From the NCBI GenBank assembly GCA_963675955.2, contig CAXXVR010000004.1:365693-429692 (forward strand): a stretch of DNA of 64,000 nt, in the 5' to 3' direction. This stretch comes from Desulfocicer sp963675955 (GTDB lineage: Bacteria; Desulfobacterota; Desulfobacteria; Desulfobacterales; Desulfobacteraceae). The notes under the pieces are model-generated. The model made no database searches and was not told the DNA's origin. It saw only the letters and a list, made by a program, of their open reading frames with translations. The translations under genes were made by a program, and so were the position numbers. Numbering within the stretch: the stretch's first letter is position 1; each line of letters opens with the position of its first letter. Shown here piece after piece: positions 9,268 through 18,755 of this stretch.

Positions 9268-9653
9268 AAACTTCCTTTTTAAAGAAATGTCAATAATGTA
9301 AAGGCAATCCCAGCTTCTGCAAGTGTAAACATAAAATAAGCTGGATGCCAATAGTTTTATATCTATATTTTACCCATTTCCAAGTCTATCAACAAACCAT
9401 TGCACATGGACAAGTCAGTGTGTTAAACAAATTGAATCTGTTTTCTTACAACAGTTCCATAATATAAAGGCATTATGACATTATGAAAATCCCAAAAAGA
9501 GCCTGTGCTGGAAGAGATTCAGGATGCTCTGGCCGAAGAGCAGGAACGCCGGTGAAGGATGGCAGCACTGTAATCGGGCGTTGACTCCGTATGGAATGTG
9601 AACCAATCCTTTCCAACACCGCAGTTAAAAATAGAAAATAGCAAGGAGGGTTT
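9268..9653. other. Divergent intergenic region before the E1 operon
   Basis: No gene is supported. A short coding-like tail (EPVLEEIQDALAEEQERR then stop, about 9494-9556) has no start and no family match. Confidence 0.35.
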
Positions 9654-10640
9654 ATGATAGAAGATAAAATCACCCCGGACCTTCACACACATTTCTACTC
9701 AAGCATGGTCCTGATCCGAAAATTCGAGGAGAAAATTGTGGTACTGAGTCAGGAGGAGGGTCGACTGCCGGGTATGCAGATTTTGGCCAACGGCCAGGAG
9801 GCGGTTGCCACAGGCATTGTTTCAGCCCTTGAAGCGGAAGACGTTATTGTCACCAACCATCGCAGCCATGGGCATATCATTGCCAGAGGTGCCAACTTAA
9901 ATTCCCTGATGGCGGAAATCATGGCCAAAGGTACAGGTGTCAATGGTGGCAAAGCCGGCACCCTGCATCTGGCTGATCCGGATGTCAACGTTTTGATGAC
10001 ATCCACGGTGGTCGGTGCAGGACCCCCTCTGGCCATTGGCTCCGCCTTTGCCCAACAGTACAAGAATTCCAAGGCAATTACCGTTGTTTTTTTCGGCGAT
10101 GGCGCGGCAGCCGAGGGGAGCGTTCATGAAGCCATGAATCTGGCAGGGGTGTGGAATCTTCCGGTTTTGTTTGTATGTGAAAACAATTGCTGGGCTGGTG
10201 CACAGAGGCCTGAAGAGCATTGCGCGACCCCGAATATTTTTTTGCGTGCCAAAGGATATGATATGCCCGGTGAGCGTGTGGACGGAAATGATGTGGAGGC
10301 GGTTTACAACCTTACCCGAAAGCTGTCTGAACATTGCCGTTCCGGCAGCGGACCCGCTTTTATAGAAGCATTGACTTATCGCATGCGCGGCCATGGCGAA
10401 CAGGACCGGCAGCATTATGTGGATCCAAAGGAGCTTGAGATCTGGGCTGAAAAGTGTCCGATCCGTCGGTACGAAAAAAAACTGCTTGATGACGGTGTTA
10501 TCAACACCGATCACATCGAGGCCATTGACCAGGAGGCAACAAGGCGTGTGGAAGCCGCCGTGGAGTTTGGTGATGTAAGTCCCTATCCCGGTCCTGAAAC
10601 TGCCCTGACCGATGTATTTGTTCACCCCCTCAATAGCTGA
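9654..10640 (+). CDS. Thiamine-dependent 2-oxoacid/acetoin dehydrogenase E1, alpha subunit
   Basis: A 328-residue E1 alpha subunit. The thiamine diphosphate motif GDGAAAEGSVHEAMNLAG...CENN is at about residues 149-179, and the conserved TNHRSHGHIIARG and GGKAGTLHL segments precede it. The family decarboxylates a 2-oxoacid or cleaves acetoin and passes the acyl group to the lipoyl arm of an E2. Acetoin dehydrogenase AcoA is the closest pattern I recognise, but pyruvate or branched-chain substrates are possible. AAGGAGG precedes the ATG. The beta subunit follows after 13 bases. No E2 or E3 gene is in the window. Confidence 0.9.
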   Translation: MIEDKITPDLHTHFYSSMVLIRKFEEKIVVLSQEEGRLPGMQILANGQEAVATGIVSALEAEDVIVTNHRSHGHIIARGANLNSLMAEIMAKGTGVNGGKAGTLHLADPDVNVLMTSTVVGAGPPLAIGSAFAQQYKNSKAITVVFFGDGAAAEGSVHEAMNLAGVWNLPVLFVCENNCWAGAQRPEEHCATPNIFLRAKGYDMPGERVDGNDVEAVYNLTRKLSEHCRSGSGPAFIEALTYRMRGHGEQDRQHYVDPKELEIWAEKCPIRRYEKKLLDDGVINTDHIEAIDQEATRRVEAAVEFGDVSPYPGPETALTDVFVHPLNS

Positions 10641-10653
10641 AAGGAGTCGTGCC

Positions 10654-11637
10654 ATGAGTGAAAAAACATTTGGGCAGGCTTTAAATGAAGCCCTTAACAT
10701 TGCCCTGGAAATTGATGAAACTGTATTTATTGCCGGTGAAGGTGTGGGGGTTTCCATACACCAGGACCCCAATATGGCAACCCACGGACTTTTAGAAAAA
10801 TTCGGTTCAAGACGGGTAAAGGACACACCGGTCAGCGAAGCTGCCATTGCCGGACTTGCCGTAGGTGCCTCCTGTATGGGGCTGCGGCCAATAGTGGAAA
10901 TCATGTTTTTTCCGTTTATCACACTTGCAAGCGACATGCTGGTCAACCATGCCGGAAAGCTGCGCTATATGAGCGGCGGCAAATCCAGTTTTCCCATGAC
11001 AGTGAGGGTCAAGGCCGGAGTTGGTTTTGGTGCCGGCAGTCAGCATTCTCATAACCTTGAATCCTGGATCGCACACAGCCCCGGCCTTAAAATAGTCTGG
11101 CCCTCAACACCACAGGATGCCAAGGGATTATTGCTCAGCGCCATATTTGATCCTGATCCGGTCATCGTGGTGGAGGACATGATGCTTTACCGGATGCCCG
11201 GTGAAGTCCCTGTCGGCGACATTCGAACACCGCTTGGCAAAGCCCGGATGGTCAGGCCGGGGACGGACTGCACCATTGTTGCCTATGGTGCTGCTCTGTA
11301 CACGGTCATGAAGGCACTTGCCCCATTGAATGAGCAGGGAATCTCCTGTGAGGTGATTGATCTGCGTTCCCTTGTTCCCCTGGACAAGGCCTGTATTTTC
11401 GATTCGGTTCGCAGGACAGGCCGGTTGGTTGTGGTTCATGAAGCCTGTCGTTTCTGTGGATTTGGGGCGGAACTGGCCGCCATGGTGGCAGATGAAGCCT
11501 TTGATGCGCTTAAAGGTCCTGTCAAGCGGGTTGGTGCCCCCCATAGCCCGGTTCCCACAGCACCCACCCATGAGAAAATTTTTAAGCCCGCTCCTGAAGA
11601 TGTTATCCTGGCGGTTCGGGAGGCAATGGGAAAATAA
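10654..11637 (+). CDS. Thiamine-dependent 2-oxoacid/acetoin dehydrogenase E1, beta subunit
   Basis: A 327-residue E1 beta subunit forming the heterotetramer with the preceding gene. It has the transketolase-like pyrimidine domain (KDTPVSEAAIAGLAVGAS; FGAGSQHSHNLESWIAHSPG) and a C-terminal transketolase domain (CTIVAYGAALYTVMKAL; VVVHEACRFCGFGAELAA). ATG 10654 is chosen because AAAGGAG lies just upstream and MSEKTFGQALNEAL is a normal family start. The operon ends here, with a 374-base gap after it that holds a palindromic element. Confidence 0.9.
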   Translation: MSEKTFGQALNEALNIALEIDETVFIAGEGVGVSIHQDPNMATHGLLEKFGSRRVKDTPVSEAAIAGLAVGASCMGLRPIVEIMFFPFITLASDMLVNHAGKLRYMSGGKSSFPMTVRVKAGVGFGAGSQHSHNLESWIAHSPGLKIVWPSTPQDAKGLLLSAIFDPDPVIVVEDMMLYRMPGEVPVGDIRTPLGKARMVRPGTDCTIVAYGAALYTVMKALAPLNEQGISCEVIDLRSLVPLDKACIFDSVRRTGRLVVVHEACRFCGFGAELAAMVADEAFDALKGPVKRVGAPHSPVPTAPTHEKIFKPAPEDVILAVREAMGK

Positions 11638-11655
11638 AATTACAATTAAAATTAA

Positions 11656-11819
11656 GGACCGCAGATGAGATAAGTTGGACAGAAATAGCGTAGAATCTTG
11701 GCTCATCTACAAGGCGAATTAAAGGCTTAATGGCACAGGTCTGTCTGGCCTTTGATGCAACGCAGTAGATGGGCAAGAGTATAAGATCTATTTTGTTCCA
11801 GTTATTTTATCTGTGGTCC
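11656..11819. repeat. MITE-like 164-bp palindromic element
   Basis: The ends are long imperfect inverted repeats. The left arm begins GGACCGCAGATGAGATAAGT and the right arm, read on the other strand, begins GGACCACAGATAAAATAACT. Complementarity continues inwards through CATCTAC...AAAGGC to a central loop of about 20 bases. The element has no coding capacity and sits between two operons. No clear target-site duplication is visible. Confidence 0.7.
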
Positions 11820-11884
11820 CAAGCTGATATGGCTGCAGTGTATTTTGCAGATGATCCATCAAAGCTGCGAATTATACTGCCTAT

Positions 11885-11923
11885 TTCACATTTTTTTCAC
11901 ATACTTTTCACGGTCTGTTCACG
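11885..11923 (+). promoter_or_regulatory. Four direct TTCAC repeats at 11-bp spacing before the RND operon
   Basis: TTCACA at 11885 and 11896 and TTCACG at 11907 and 11918 are spaced exactly 11 bases apart. Tandem direct half-sites at 10-11 bp are the known arrangement for OmpR/PhoB-type winged-helix regulators. An OmpR-type regulator is encoded at the far end of this efflux cluster, so it is the natural candidate to bind here. Confidence 0.6.
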
Positions 11924-12011
11924 CATCCTGATTTAAGCTTTGTCAAGAATCAATGAAAAAGGTAATTAATTAAGAGGCAAATGGAAATTTTCTTGATGAG
12001 GACGCACGAGG

Positions 12012-13502
12012 ATGATTCATTACAAAACTTTATTTAAGGGGTTTCAGACGCCGTCTGAATGGTCCCCCACCCGAACCTTGTTGCTTGCCATATCGGTGGC
12101 TCTGATATCCGGCTGCAGCATGGTAGCTCCCCAGGTCAAAGCGCCTTTGTCCGTTCCGGATCGATTCTCTGAATCCGGCCATTCCCCCCTGCCTGATCAA
12201 TGGTGGCTGTCATTTGAGGATCCGGTGCTCAACCGACTCATGGACCAGGCACTGGTGAACAATTTCAGTTTAAAAAGCGCATGGCACCGACTCAGCCAGG
12301 CCCGGGCACTGGCAAAAGGTGCCGGGGCCGATTTATTGCCAAGCCTTGATGTTGAGGTTGAAAATTCACAAAACCGGCTGTTTGAATCCAGTCAGACCAC
12401 TGAAGGGCACAATTATTCCCTGGGGCTTACCGCAAGTTATGAACTGGACCTGTGGGGTCGCATCCGGTCCAGCCGTGATGCCGCCGTATTTGAAGCTCAG
12501 GCCAGTGAACAGGACCTGAGGGCCACCGCCCTGACCCTTTCGGCCCAGGTGGCCGGAACCTGGTATCAGCTGGTAGAACAATACGGGCAATTGGATATAC
12601 TGGATGAGCAGATGGTGAATAATCGAAAGGCGTTGGAGCTGGTAAATCTGCAGCTGCGCACCGGTAAGGTGGGTATTTCAGACATGCTGCAGCAGCAGCA
12701 GCTGATCGAATCCAACCAGGGAGAAAGAGATCTGGCTCTGGCCCAGGCTGGGGTTTTGGCCCAGCAGCTGGCCATTCTTATAGGATCTCCCCCCCGGCAG
12801 AAGGTGGCACCCCGGGTTGCTGTGCTGATCGATTTACCACCGATTCCAGAATTGGGGCTGCCGGCCCAATTAATCCAGCATCGTCCAGATATCCGCAGTG
12901 CGCTGTTCCGTGTCCGGTCGGCCAACAGCGATCTGGCAGTGGCCATTGCCGATCGTTTTCCCCAGCTGAACTTTTCCTCCGATTTTTCAACCACGGGGGT
13001 GCATACCCGTGATCTGTTCAGCAACTGGCTGGCAACCCTGGCCGCCAATCTTGTAGCCCCCATCGTTGACGGCGGGTCGCGCAGGGCCGAAGTCGATCGG
13101 ACCCGTGCCGCCGCTGCCGAAGCATTGAATGAATACGGGCAAACCATTCTTGAGGCCCTGAAAGAGGTGGAAACAGCCCTTGTTCAGGAACAGCGCCAGC
13201 GTGATTTTATTGTCAGCATCGACAGGCAGCTGAGCCTTGCCAGCCGGGTGATTGAAAGGTTGCGGGACAGATATCTTCAAGGATCGGTGGATTACCAGCG
13301 TGTGCTTGATGCACTGCTTTCCTTCCAGTCTCTGCAGCGTAGCCGGCTGACCGCCTGGCAAAATCTGGTGCAGTACCGCATTGATCTATGCCTTGCCCTT
13401 GGCACGGGGTGGAATCTGGAAAATCTGGAACAAAATGTGTCGAGTACCGCCCCCATTACAGACACAAATATTCTTCTACCTGGAAGTAGAACGTCGGGAT
13501 AA
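12012..13502 (+). CDS. RND efflux outer-membrane lipoprotein (OprM/NodT family)
   Basis: A 496-residue outer-membrane factor. A signal sequence ends in the lipobox LISGCSMVAP (Cys near residue 36), so the mature protein is lipidated. Two OEP repeats follow: WWLSFEDPVLNRLMDQALVNN near the first and IAILIGSPPRQ/HRPDIRSALFRVRSAN at the second, a typical NodT pattern. It forms the TolC-like exit channel for the pump encoded just downstream. The next gene starts 25 bases after the stop, so all three are one operon. Confidence 0.92.
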   Translation: MIHYKTLFKGFQTPSEWSPTRTLLLAISVALISGCSMVAPQVKAPLSVPDRFSESGHSPLPDQWWLSFEDPVLNRLMDQALVNNFSLKSAWHRLSQARALAKGAGADLLPSLDVEVENSQNRLFESSQTTEGHNYSLGLTASYELDLWGRIRSSRDAAVFEAQASEQDLRATALTLSAQVAGTWYQLVEQYGQLDILDEQMVNNRKALELVNLQLRTGKVGISDMLQQQQLIESNQGERDLALAQAGVLAQQLAILIGSPPRQKVAPRVAVLIDLPPIPELGLPAQLIQHRPDIRSALFRVRSANSDLAVAIADRFPQLNFSSDFSTTGVHTRDLFSNWLATLAANLVAPIVDGGSRRAEVDRTRAAAAEALNEYGQTILEALKEVETALVQEQRQRDFIVSIDRQLSLASRVIERLRDRYLQGSVDYQRVLDALLSFQSLQRSRLTAWQNLVQYRIDLCLALGTGWNLENLEQNVSSTAPITDTNILLPGSRTSG

Positions 13503-13527
13503 AGCAGAAAAATAAAAAGGGAAACAG

Positions 13528-14826
13528 ATGTTATCAGAAAAAAAAATATCAATTTCTACCCCCTCGGCTGTATCGCCTGCAGGGGTAAAAAACCGAAATC
13601 ACAGGCCCTGGCGGACCGTTTTTTTTCGGGGGATTTTGCCCCTGGCAGTAATCGTTGCCGGTTCGTTTTTGTCCATCTGGATCATTGAGACAGGTCCCCA
13701 GGCAAAACCGCATCCCCAGACACGTAATGCAACCCTGGTGGCGGTGAGGACCGTTGATTATAGTCCCCGGCAAACCGTTGTTTCCGGTATGGGAACCGTC
13801 ATCGCTGCCCGTAATGTGGAACTCAAACCCCAGGTCAGCGGTGAGATTATCTCATTAAATCCCAATCTTGTGCCCGGTGGTTATTTCCAAAAGGGGGAAA
13901 TCCTGCTTAGAATTGACCCCACAGATTACCGTTTGACGGTTCGGGAACGGGCCGCTGATGTAGCCAAAGCCGAATCAGACCTTGAGCTTGAGCAGGGAAA
14001 CCAGCTTGTCGCCAAAAAAGAATATGCCCTGCTCGGAGAAACGGTCAGTGACCAGGAACGGTCATTGATGCTGCGCAGACCCCAGCTGGAAAGCCTGCAG
14101 GCAAGCCTTGAATCGGCCCAGGCTAAGCTGGACAAGGCCCGGGTTGATCTTGCGCGAACGGAAATAAAGGCCCCCTTCAATGCCGTAATCCAGTCCAGGG
14201 ATGTCAGCTTGGGTACCCAGGCCAGTGAGTCTTCTGTGCTGGCAACTCTGGTGGATACCGATGCTTACTGGGTGGAAGTCTCTGTGCCGGTCAGTCAACT
14301 GCGCTGGATTCAAATCCCCCAGACCCGAAAGGACCAGGGTGCCCTGGTTCGAATTTATGACACGGCTGCCTGGGGTGACACGGTTTTTCGGCAGGGTCGG
14401 GTGATTCGGCTCAAATCGGAACTGGAGTCCCAGGGACGAATGGCACGACTGCTGATCCAGGTTACTGACCCTCTGAGTCTTGAACCAGGTCATGCAGATA
14501 AGCCACAGATGTTGATTGGGTCCTATGTCCGGGTGGAAATTCAGGGAAATGCGGTGGCCTCGGCTGCGGTCATTGAGCGTGAGTTTATCCGCAACGGCAA
14601 CAGCGTCTGGGTCATGACCCCTGAAAAAACCCTTGCGGTTCGTCCGGTGGAGATTGCCTTTCGGGGGGCTGATCGACTGCTGGTCACCGGGGGAATAATC
14701 TCTGGGGAGAAGTTGATCATCACAGACATATCCTCTCCGGTTGAAGGTATGTCTCTGAGAGTCGTGGACACTCCCGCCGACCAGACAGCAGCCAGAGAAC
14801 TGGCCGATGAGGGAGATCCGTCATGA
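13528..14826 (+). CDS. RND efflux periplasmic adaptor (membrane fusion protein)
   Basis: A 432-residue adaptor with one N-terminal membrane anchor (about residues 30-53). The lipoyl-like halves contain the conserved VSGEIISLNPNLVPGGYFQKG and RTEIKAPFNAVIQSRDVSLG. A long alpha-helical coiled coil lies between them (about 135-215), and beta-barrel and membrane-proximal domains follow. It links the inner-membrane pump to the outer channel. Its stop overlaps the start of the permease by four bases (ATGA), so translation is coupled. Confidence 0.92.
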   Translation: MLSEKKISISTPSAVSPAGVKNRNHRPWRTVFFRGILPLAVIVAGSFLSIWIIETGPQAKPHPQTRNATLVAVRTVDYSPRQTVVSGMGTVIAARNVELKPQVSGEIISLNPNLVPGGYFQKGEILLRIDPTDYRLTVRERAADVAKAESDLELEQGNQLVAKKEYALLGETVSDQERSLMLRRPQLESLQASLESAQAKLDKARVDLARTEIKAPFNAVIQSRDVSLGTQASESSVLATLVDTDAYWVEVSVPVSQLRWIQIPQTRKDQGALVRIYDTAAWGDTVFRQGRVIRLKSELESQGRMARLLIQVTDPLSLEPGHADKPQMLIGSYVRVEIQGNAVASAAVIEREFIRNGNSVWVMTPEKTLAVRPVEIAFRGADRLLVTGGIISGEKLIITDISSPVEGMSLRVVDTPADQTAARELADEGDPS

Positions 14827-17800
14827 GTTCCAATCAAGCACTTCAAGAGGCGCGTGGCCCCATCTCCTGGATGGTGCATAACCGGGTTACCCCCAACCTG
14901 CTCATGTTATTTCTGGTATTGGGCGGTCTGTTTATGACCACCCGTATCAAGCAGGAGGTCTTTCCCGAGTTTGATCTGGACACGGTGACGGTCAGTGTCA
15001 GCTATTCCGGGGCCAGTCCCGAGGAGGTGGAACAGGGGATTATCCTGGTCGTGGAAGAGGCCATCCGGGCCATAGATGGGGTCAAAGAGTTGAGCGCCAC
15101 CGCAGTGGAGGGCAAAGGAACGGTGGCGGCTGAACTTTCGGAAGGGTCAGATCAGCAGAAAATTTACCAGGAGATCAAACAGGAGATCGATAGAATCAGC
15201 ACTTTTCCTGAAGATGCCGATGAACCGGAAGTTTCACTTGTCACCCATCTTCGGGAGGTGCTGGCCATAGATCTTTACGGAGATGTGACGGAAATGGCCC
15301 TGCGTAAGACGGCCGACCAGGTGCGGGACCGGCTGCTGCAAAATTCCCAGATTACCCAGGTTGACCTGGCCGGTATCCGGGACTATGAAATACTGGTGGA
15401 AGTTTCCCAGGAACAGCTGCGGACCTACGGCCTGACTCTGGCGGGGATCGCCACAGCCATCGACAGCGCTTCCACTGAGATTCCCGGTGGTTCAGTGGAT
15501 ACCTCGGGCGGGGATATCCTGCTGCGGATAAAAGACCGCCGGGACTGGGCCCATGAGTTCGCCCGGATTTCCATTGTGACCACAGCAGACGGCAGTGTGG
15601 TGTATCTGGAAGAGATTGCCACCGTGCGTGAAGGATTTGCGGATACAGACCAGTCCGCCACCTACAACGGGCAGCGGGCCATTGGAATTGATGTATACCG
15701 GGTCGGGGATCAGACCCCCATGGGGGTGGCCGGAGCCGTGCGCACGGCCATGGTGGACATTGAGCAGGATCTTCCCGCCGGTATCCACTGGTACATCAGC
15801 CGCGATCAGTCTGAAGTCTACCAGCAGCGCCTGGAACTGCTGATGAAAAACGCCATGATGGGGTTAATGCTGGTACTGCTGGTGCTCGGTTTATTTCTGG
15901 AATTTCGGCTGGCCTTCTGGGTCACTATGGGGATTCCCACTGCCTTTCTGGGCAGCCTGCTAGTCCTGCCGGTGGTAGGGGTGTCCATCAACATGATTTC
16001 CATGTTTGCCTTTATAGTGGCCCTGGGGATCGTGGTGGACGATGCCATTGTTGCCGGCGAAAATATTTACGAGTACCAGCAGCAGGGGATGGGGTTTGCC
16101 CGGGCTGCAGTGCTGGGTGCCCGGGATGTGTCCGCTCCCATCACCTTTTCCATTCTTACCAATGTGGTGGCCTTTTTGCCCCTTTCGTTTATTCCCGGGA
16201 CCATGGGTAAAATCTGGAAAGTGATTCCCCTGGTGGTGATCACTGTGTTTCTCATCTCCTGGATTGAATCTCTGCTGATCCTGCCAGGCCATCTGGCCCA
16301 CATCAGGCCCCGCAAGGCAGGATCTTCGGGGGCCCGTCTGCAGCGCTGGCAGCAGGGATTTACCGATCGGGTGGTTCGCTTTATCAATCGGGTATATGCT
16401 CCCTTTCTGGACCTGTGCCTGCGGTGGCGTACCCTGACTGTGGCCCTTTGCCTGACCGTACTGATCATCGTGCTCAGCTATTCCCTGAGCGGCCGTATCG
16501 GTATTATTCTGATGCCCCGGGTTGAGTCGGACCAGGCTGAGGTAACGGCTGTTCTTCCCGTGGGCAGCCCCATGGACAGGGTGATGACCGTCCGGGATCA
16601 ACTGACAAATGCCATGAATGTTGTGGCAGCTGAAAACGGGGGTGACCGACTGATCAAGGGAATTTTTGCCAAAATTGATGAAAATCAGGTGGAAGTGCGG
16701 GCCTACCTGACTGATGTCGGGATACGGCCATTGAACACCGGAGAGGTGACCCAACTGTGGCGGGAAACCCTGGGGCCTATTGTCGGTCTGGAATCTTTAC
16801 GATTTCAGTCGGACGGGGGTGGTCCCGGTTCCGGGGCGTCGTTGACCGTTGAGCTCTCCCATACGAACATTAACGTGCTTGACCAGGCCAGTGCTGAGCT
16901 GGCCGAAGGCCTGACCGAGTTTTCCAATGTCAAGGATATTGACGACGGTTATACCCCGGGAAAACAGCAACTGGACTTTTCCATCAAGCCCGAGGGGCAG
17001 AGTCTGGGGCTGACCTCTGCTGAGGTGGCCCGCCAGGTGCGTAACGCCTTTTCCGGTGCCGAGGCCCTAAGCCAGCAGCGGGGCCGCAATGAGGTGACCG
17101 TGCGCGTGCGGCTACCCGAAAATGAGCGAACAAGCGAATACCATGTGGAGCATCTGATGATCTATACCCCTGCCGGAATTTTTGTGCCCCTGGCCGAGAT
17201 CGCCAGTGTTGAACGGGGCAGGGCATACACCAGTATCAGCCGACGAGATGCCCGGCGCACGGTGACGGTGAGCGCCAACGTGGAACCCATGGGGGAAACT
17301 GGCCAGGTGCAGGCCACTCTAAACAGCACTCTTCTGCCTGAACTTGTCCGCAAGTACCCCGGTCTTGCCTACGCCTACCAGGGGCGGCAGGCTGACATGA
17401 AAGAGAGCATGCAGAGCCTGATCGGCGGATTTGTCCTGTCCATGCTGGCCATCTACTTTCTGCTGGCCATTCCCTTCCGTAGCTACAGCCAGCCTTTGAT
17501 CGTCATGATTGCCATTCCCTTCGGCATTGTCGGGGCGGTCCTCGGTCATCTGCTGATGGGATATAACCTGAGTCTGATGAGCATGATGGGAATCGTGGCT
17601 CTGGCCGGAGTGGTGGTCAACGATTCGCTGGTGCTCATTGATTATGCCAACAGACAACGCCGAGATGGTGCAAAGTCAGTAGAAGCGATTCGCATGTCCG
17701 GGCTGCGACGGTTCAGGCCCATCGTTCTGACCACCCTGACCACCTTCGGAGGGCTGGCACCCATGGTTTTTGAAACATCCCGCCAGGCCCGGTTCATGAT

Positions 17801-17957
17801 TCCCATGGCCCTGTCACTGGGTTTCGGCATTCTTTTTGCCACGGTGATCTCCCTGGTTCTGGTGCCCTGTCTGTATATGATCATCGACGATATCCATCAA
17901 TGGATGGGACAGGGAGATGTAAAAGTTTCAGCCTCTGATGGTATGCCCGTTCAATGA
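14823..17957 (+). CDS. RND efflux inner-membrane permease (AcrB-like)
   Basis: A 1,044-residue proton-driven transporter with twelve membrane helices and two large periplasmic loops, normal for the family. The helix-4 proton-relay aspartates are in ALGIVVDDAIVAGENIYEY (about residues 400-418). The family motif IPTAFLGSLLVLPVVGVSIN and a C-terminal FGGLAPMVFE segment are present. Multidrug, organic-acid or solvent export is likely; the substrate cannot be predicted. It ends the structural part of the operon; the regulator begins 111 bases later. Confidence 0.94.
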   Translation: MSSNQALQEARGPISWMVHNRVTPNLLMLFLVLGGLFMTTRIKQEVFPEFDLDTVTVSVSYSGASPEEVEQGIILVVEEAIRAIDGVKELSATAVEGKGTVAAELSEGSDQQKIYQEIKQEIDRISTFPEDADEPEVSLVTHLREVLAIDLYGDVTEMALRKTADQVRDRLLQNSQITQVDLAGIRDYEILVEVSQEQLRTYGLTLAGIATAIDSASTEIPGGSVDTSGGDILLRIKDRRDWAHEFARISIVTTADGSVVYLEEIATVREGFADTDQSATYNGQRAIGIDVYRVGDQTPMGVAGAVRTAMVDIEQDLPAGIHWYISRDQSEVYQQRLELLMKNAMMGLMLVLLVLGLFLEFRLAFWVTMGIPTAFLGSLLVLPVVGVSINMISMFAFIVALGIVVDDAIVAGENIYEYQQQGMGFARAAVLGARDVSAPITFSILTNVVAFLPLSFIPGTMGKIWKVIPLVVITVFLISWIESLLILPGHLAHIRPRKAGSSGARLQRWQQGFTDRVVRFINRVYAPFLDLCLRWRTLTVALCLTVLIIVLSYSLSGRIGIILMPRVESDQAEVTAVLPVGSPMDRVMTVRDQLTNAMNVVAAENGGDRLIKGIFAKIDENQVEVRAYLTDVGIRPLNTGEVTQLWRETLGPIVGLESLRFQSDGGGPGSGASLTVELSHTNINVLDQASAELAEGLTEFSNVKDIDDGYTPGKQQLDFSIKPEGQSLGLTSAEVARQVRNAFSGAEALSQQRGRNEVTVRVRLPENERTSEYHVEHLMIYTPAGIFVPLAEIASVERGRAYTSISRRDARRTVTVSANVEPMGETGQVQATLNSTLLPELVRKYPGLAYAYQGRQADMKESMQSLIGGFVLSMLAIYFLLAIPFRSYSQPLIVMIAIPFGIVGAVLGHLLMGYNLSLMSMMGIVALAGVVVNDSLVLIDYANRQRRDGAKSVEAIRMSGLRRFRPIVLTTLTTFGGLAPMVFETSRQARFMIPMALSLGFGILFATVISLVLVPCLYMIIDDIHQWMGQGDVKVSASDGMPVQ

Positions 17958-18000
17958 CCAAGAACGAGGAACTCCGGGTATCTTATGTGAAGATGGTTTC

Positions 18001-18029
18001 CCCAAATGGCCTATGTTGTGACCAAGCCA
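18001..18029 (+). repeat. Palindromic repeat family, right arm only
   Basis: CCCAAATGGCCTATGTTGTG followed by ACCAAGCC matches the right arm of the repeat seen at 52735-52763 and 58300-58322. It lies just before the response-regulator gene and creates a false upstream start (ATG 18006, reading MAYVVTKP). Confidence 0.6.
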
Positions 18030-18068
18030 AATATTTATGTCTTATGGGAAAAATATAAAGGAAATTGG

Positions 18069-18755
18069 ATGGTTATGGAAAAAATAAGGGTTCTGATTGT
18101 AGAGGACAACCAGGATATTGTGGAGAACATGGCAGATTTCCTTGAGACAAAGGGTTTTGTGCTGGATTTTGCAATGGATGGCATCGGGGGCCTTCACCTC
18201 GCCATCACCAATCCATATGACGTAATCGTTCTTGATATCATGTTACCGGGTATGGATGGCATTACCCTTTGCCGGAAATTAAGGCAGGATGCGAACAACA
18301 TGACCCCTGTCCTCATGCTCACGGCCCGGGATACCCTGGAGGACAAGCTTGTCGGGTTTGACTCAGGGGCCGACGATTATCTTGTCAAGCCCTTTGCCCT
18401 TCAGGAACTTGCTGCAAGGATCATGGCCCTGTCCGGACGGAGAAATCGGGGGGCAAGGACCCTCCAGGTGGCCGATCTGGTCATGGATGTGGGAACCCTG
18501 GAGGTTCGCCGGGGCGAAACCCTGCTGGAACTTAACAACACCTGTACGTCCATACTAAAGATTCTCATGGACGCAGCTCCGGAAGTTGTGACACGTGGTC
18601 GCCTGGAGTATGAACTATGGGGGGATGACCCGCCGGACAGTGATGCCCTGCGCAGCCACATGTACACCCTCAGAAAAAAGATAGACAAACCATTTGATAC
18701 CGCCCTTGTGGAGACGGTCCACGGAAAGGGGTTCCGGCTGAAGGAACAATCATGA
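18069..18755 (+). CDS. OmpR-family response regulator
   Basis: A 228-residue regulator. The receiver domain starts IRVLIVEDNQD; the phosphorylated Asp is in YDVIVLDIMLPGMDG (about residue 55) and the conserved Lys is in DYLVKPF. The C-terminal winged-helix domain ends in the usual SHMYTLRKKIDKPFDTALVETVHGKGFRL. ATG 18069 is preferred: AAGGA lies seven bases upstream, and the longer frame would include a dispersed repeat. The kinase gene overlaps by four bases. It probably controls the RND operon upstream through the 11-bp repeats at 11885. Confidence 0.93.
   Translation: MVMEKIRVLIVEDNQDIVENMADFLETKGFVLDFAMDGIGGLHLAITNPYDVIVLDIMLPGMDGITLCRKLRQDANNMTPVLMLTARDTLEDKLVGFDSGADDYLVKPFALQELAARIMALSGRRNRGARTLQVADLVMDVGTLEVRRGETLLELNNTCTSILKILMDAAPEVVTRGRLEYELWGDDPPDSDALRSHMYTLRKKIDKPFDTALVETVHGKGFRLKEQS

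Noticed and set aside
9897..10946. Long minus-strand open frame (349 codons) across the E1 genes
   Set aside because: It is the antisense shadow of two clear genes and has no family features.
15960..16754. 264-codon minus-strand frame inside the RND permease
   Set aside because: Antisense shadow; His/Gly-rich composition typical of reversed coding sequence.
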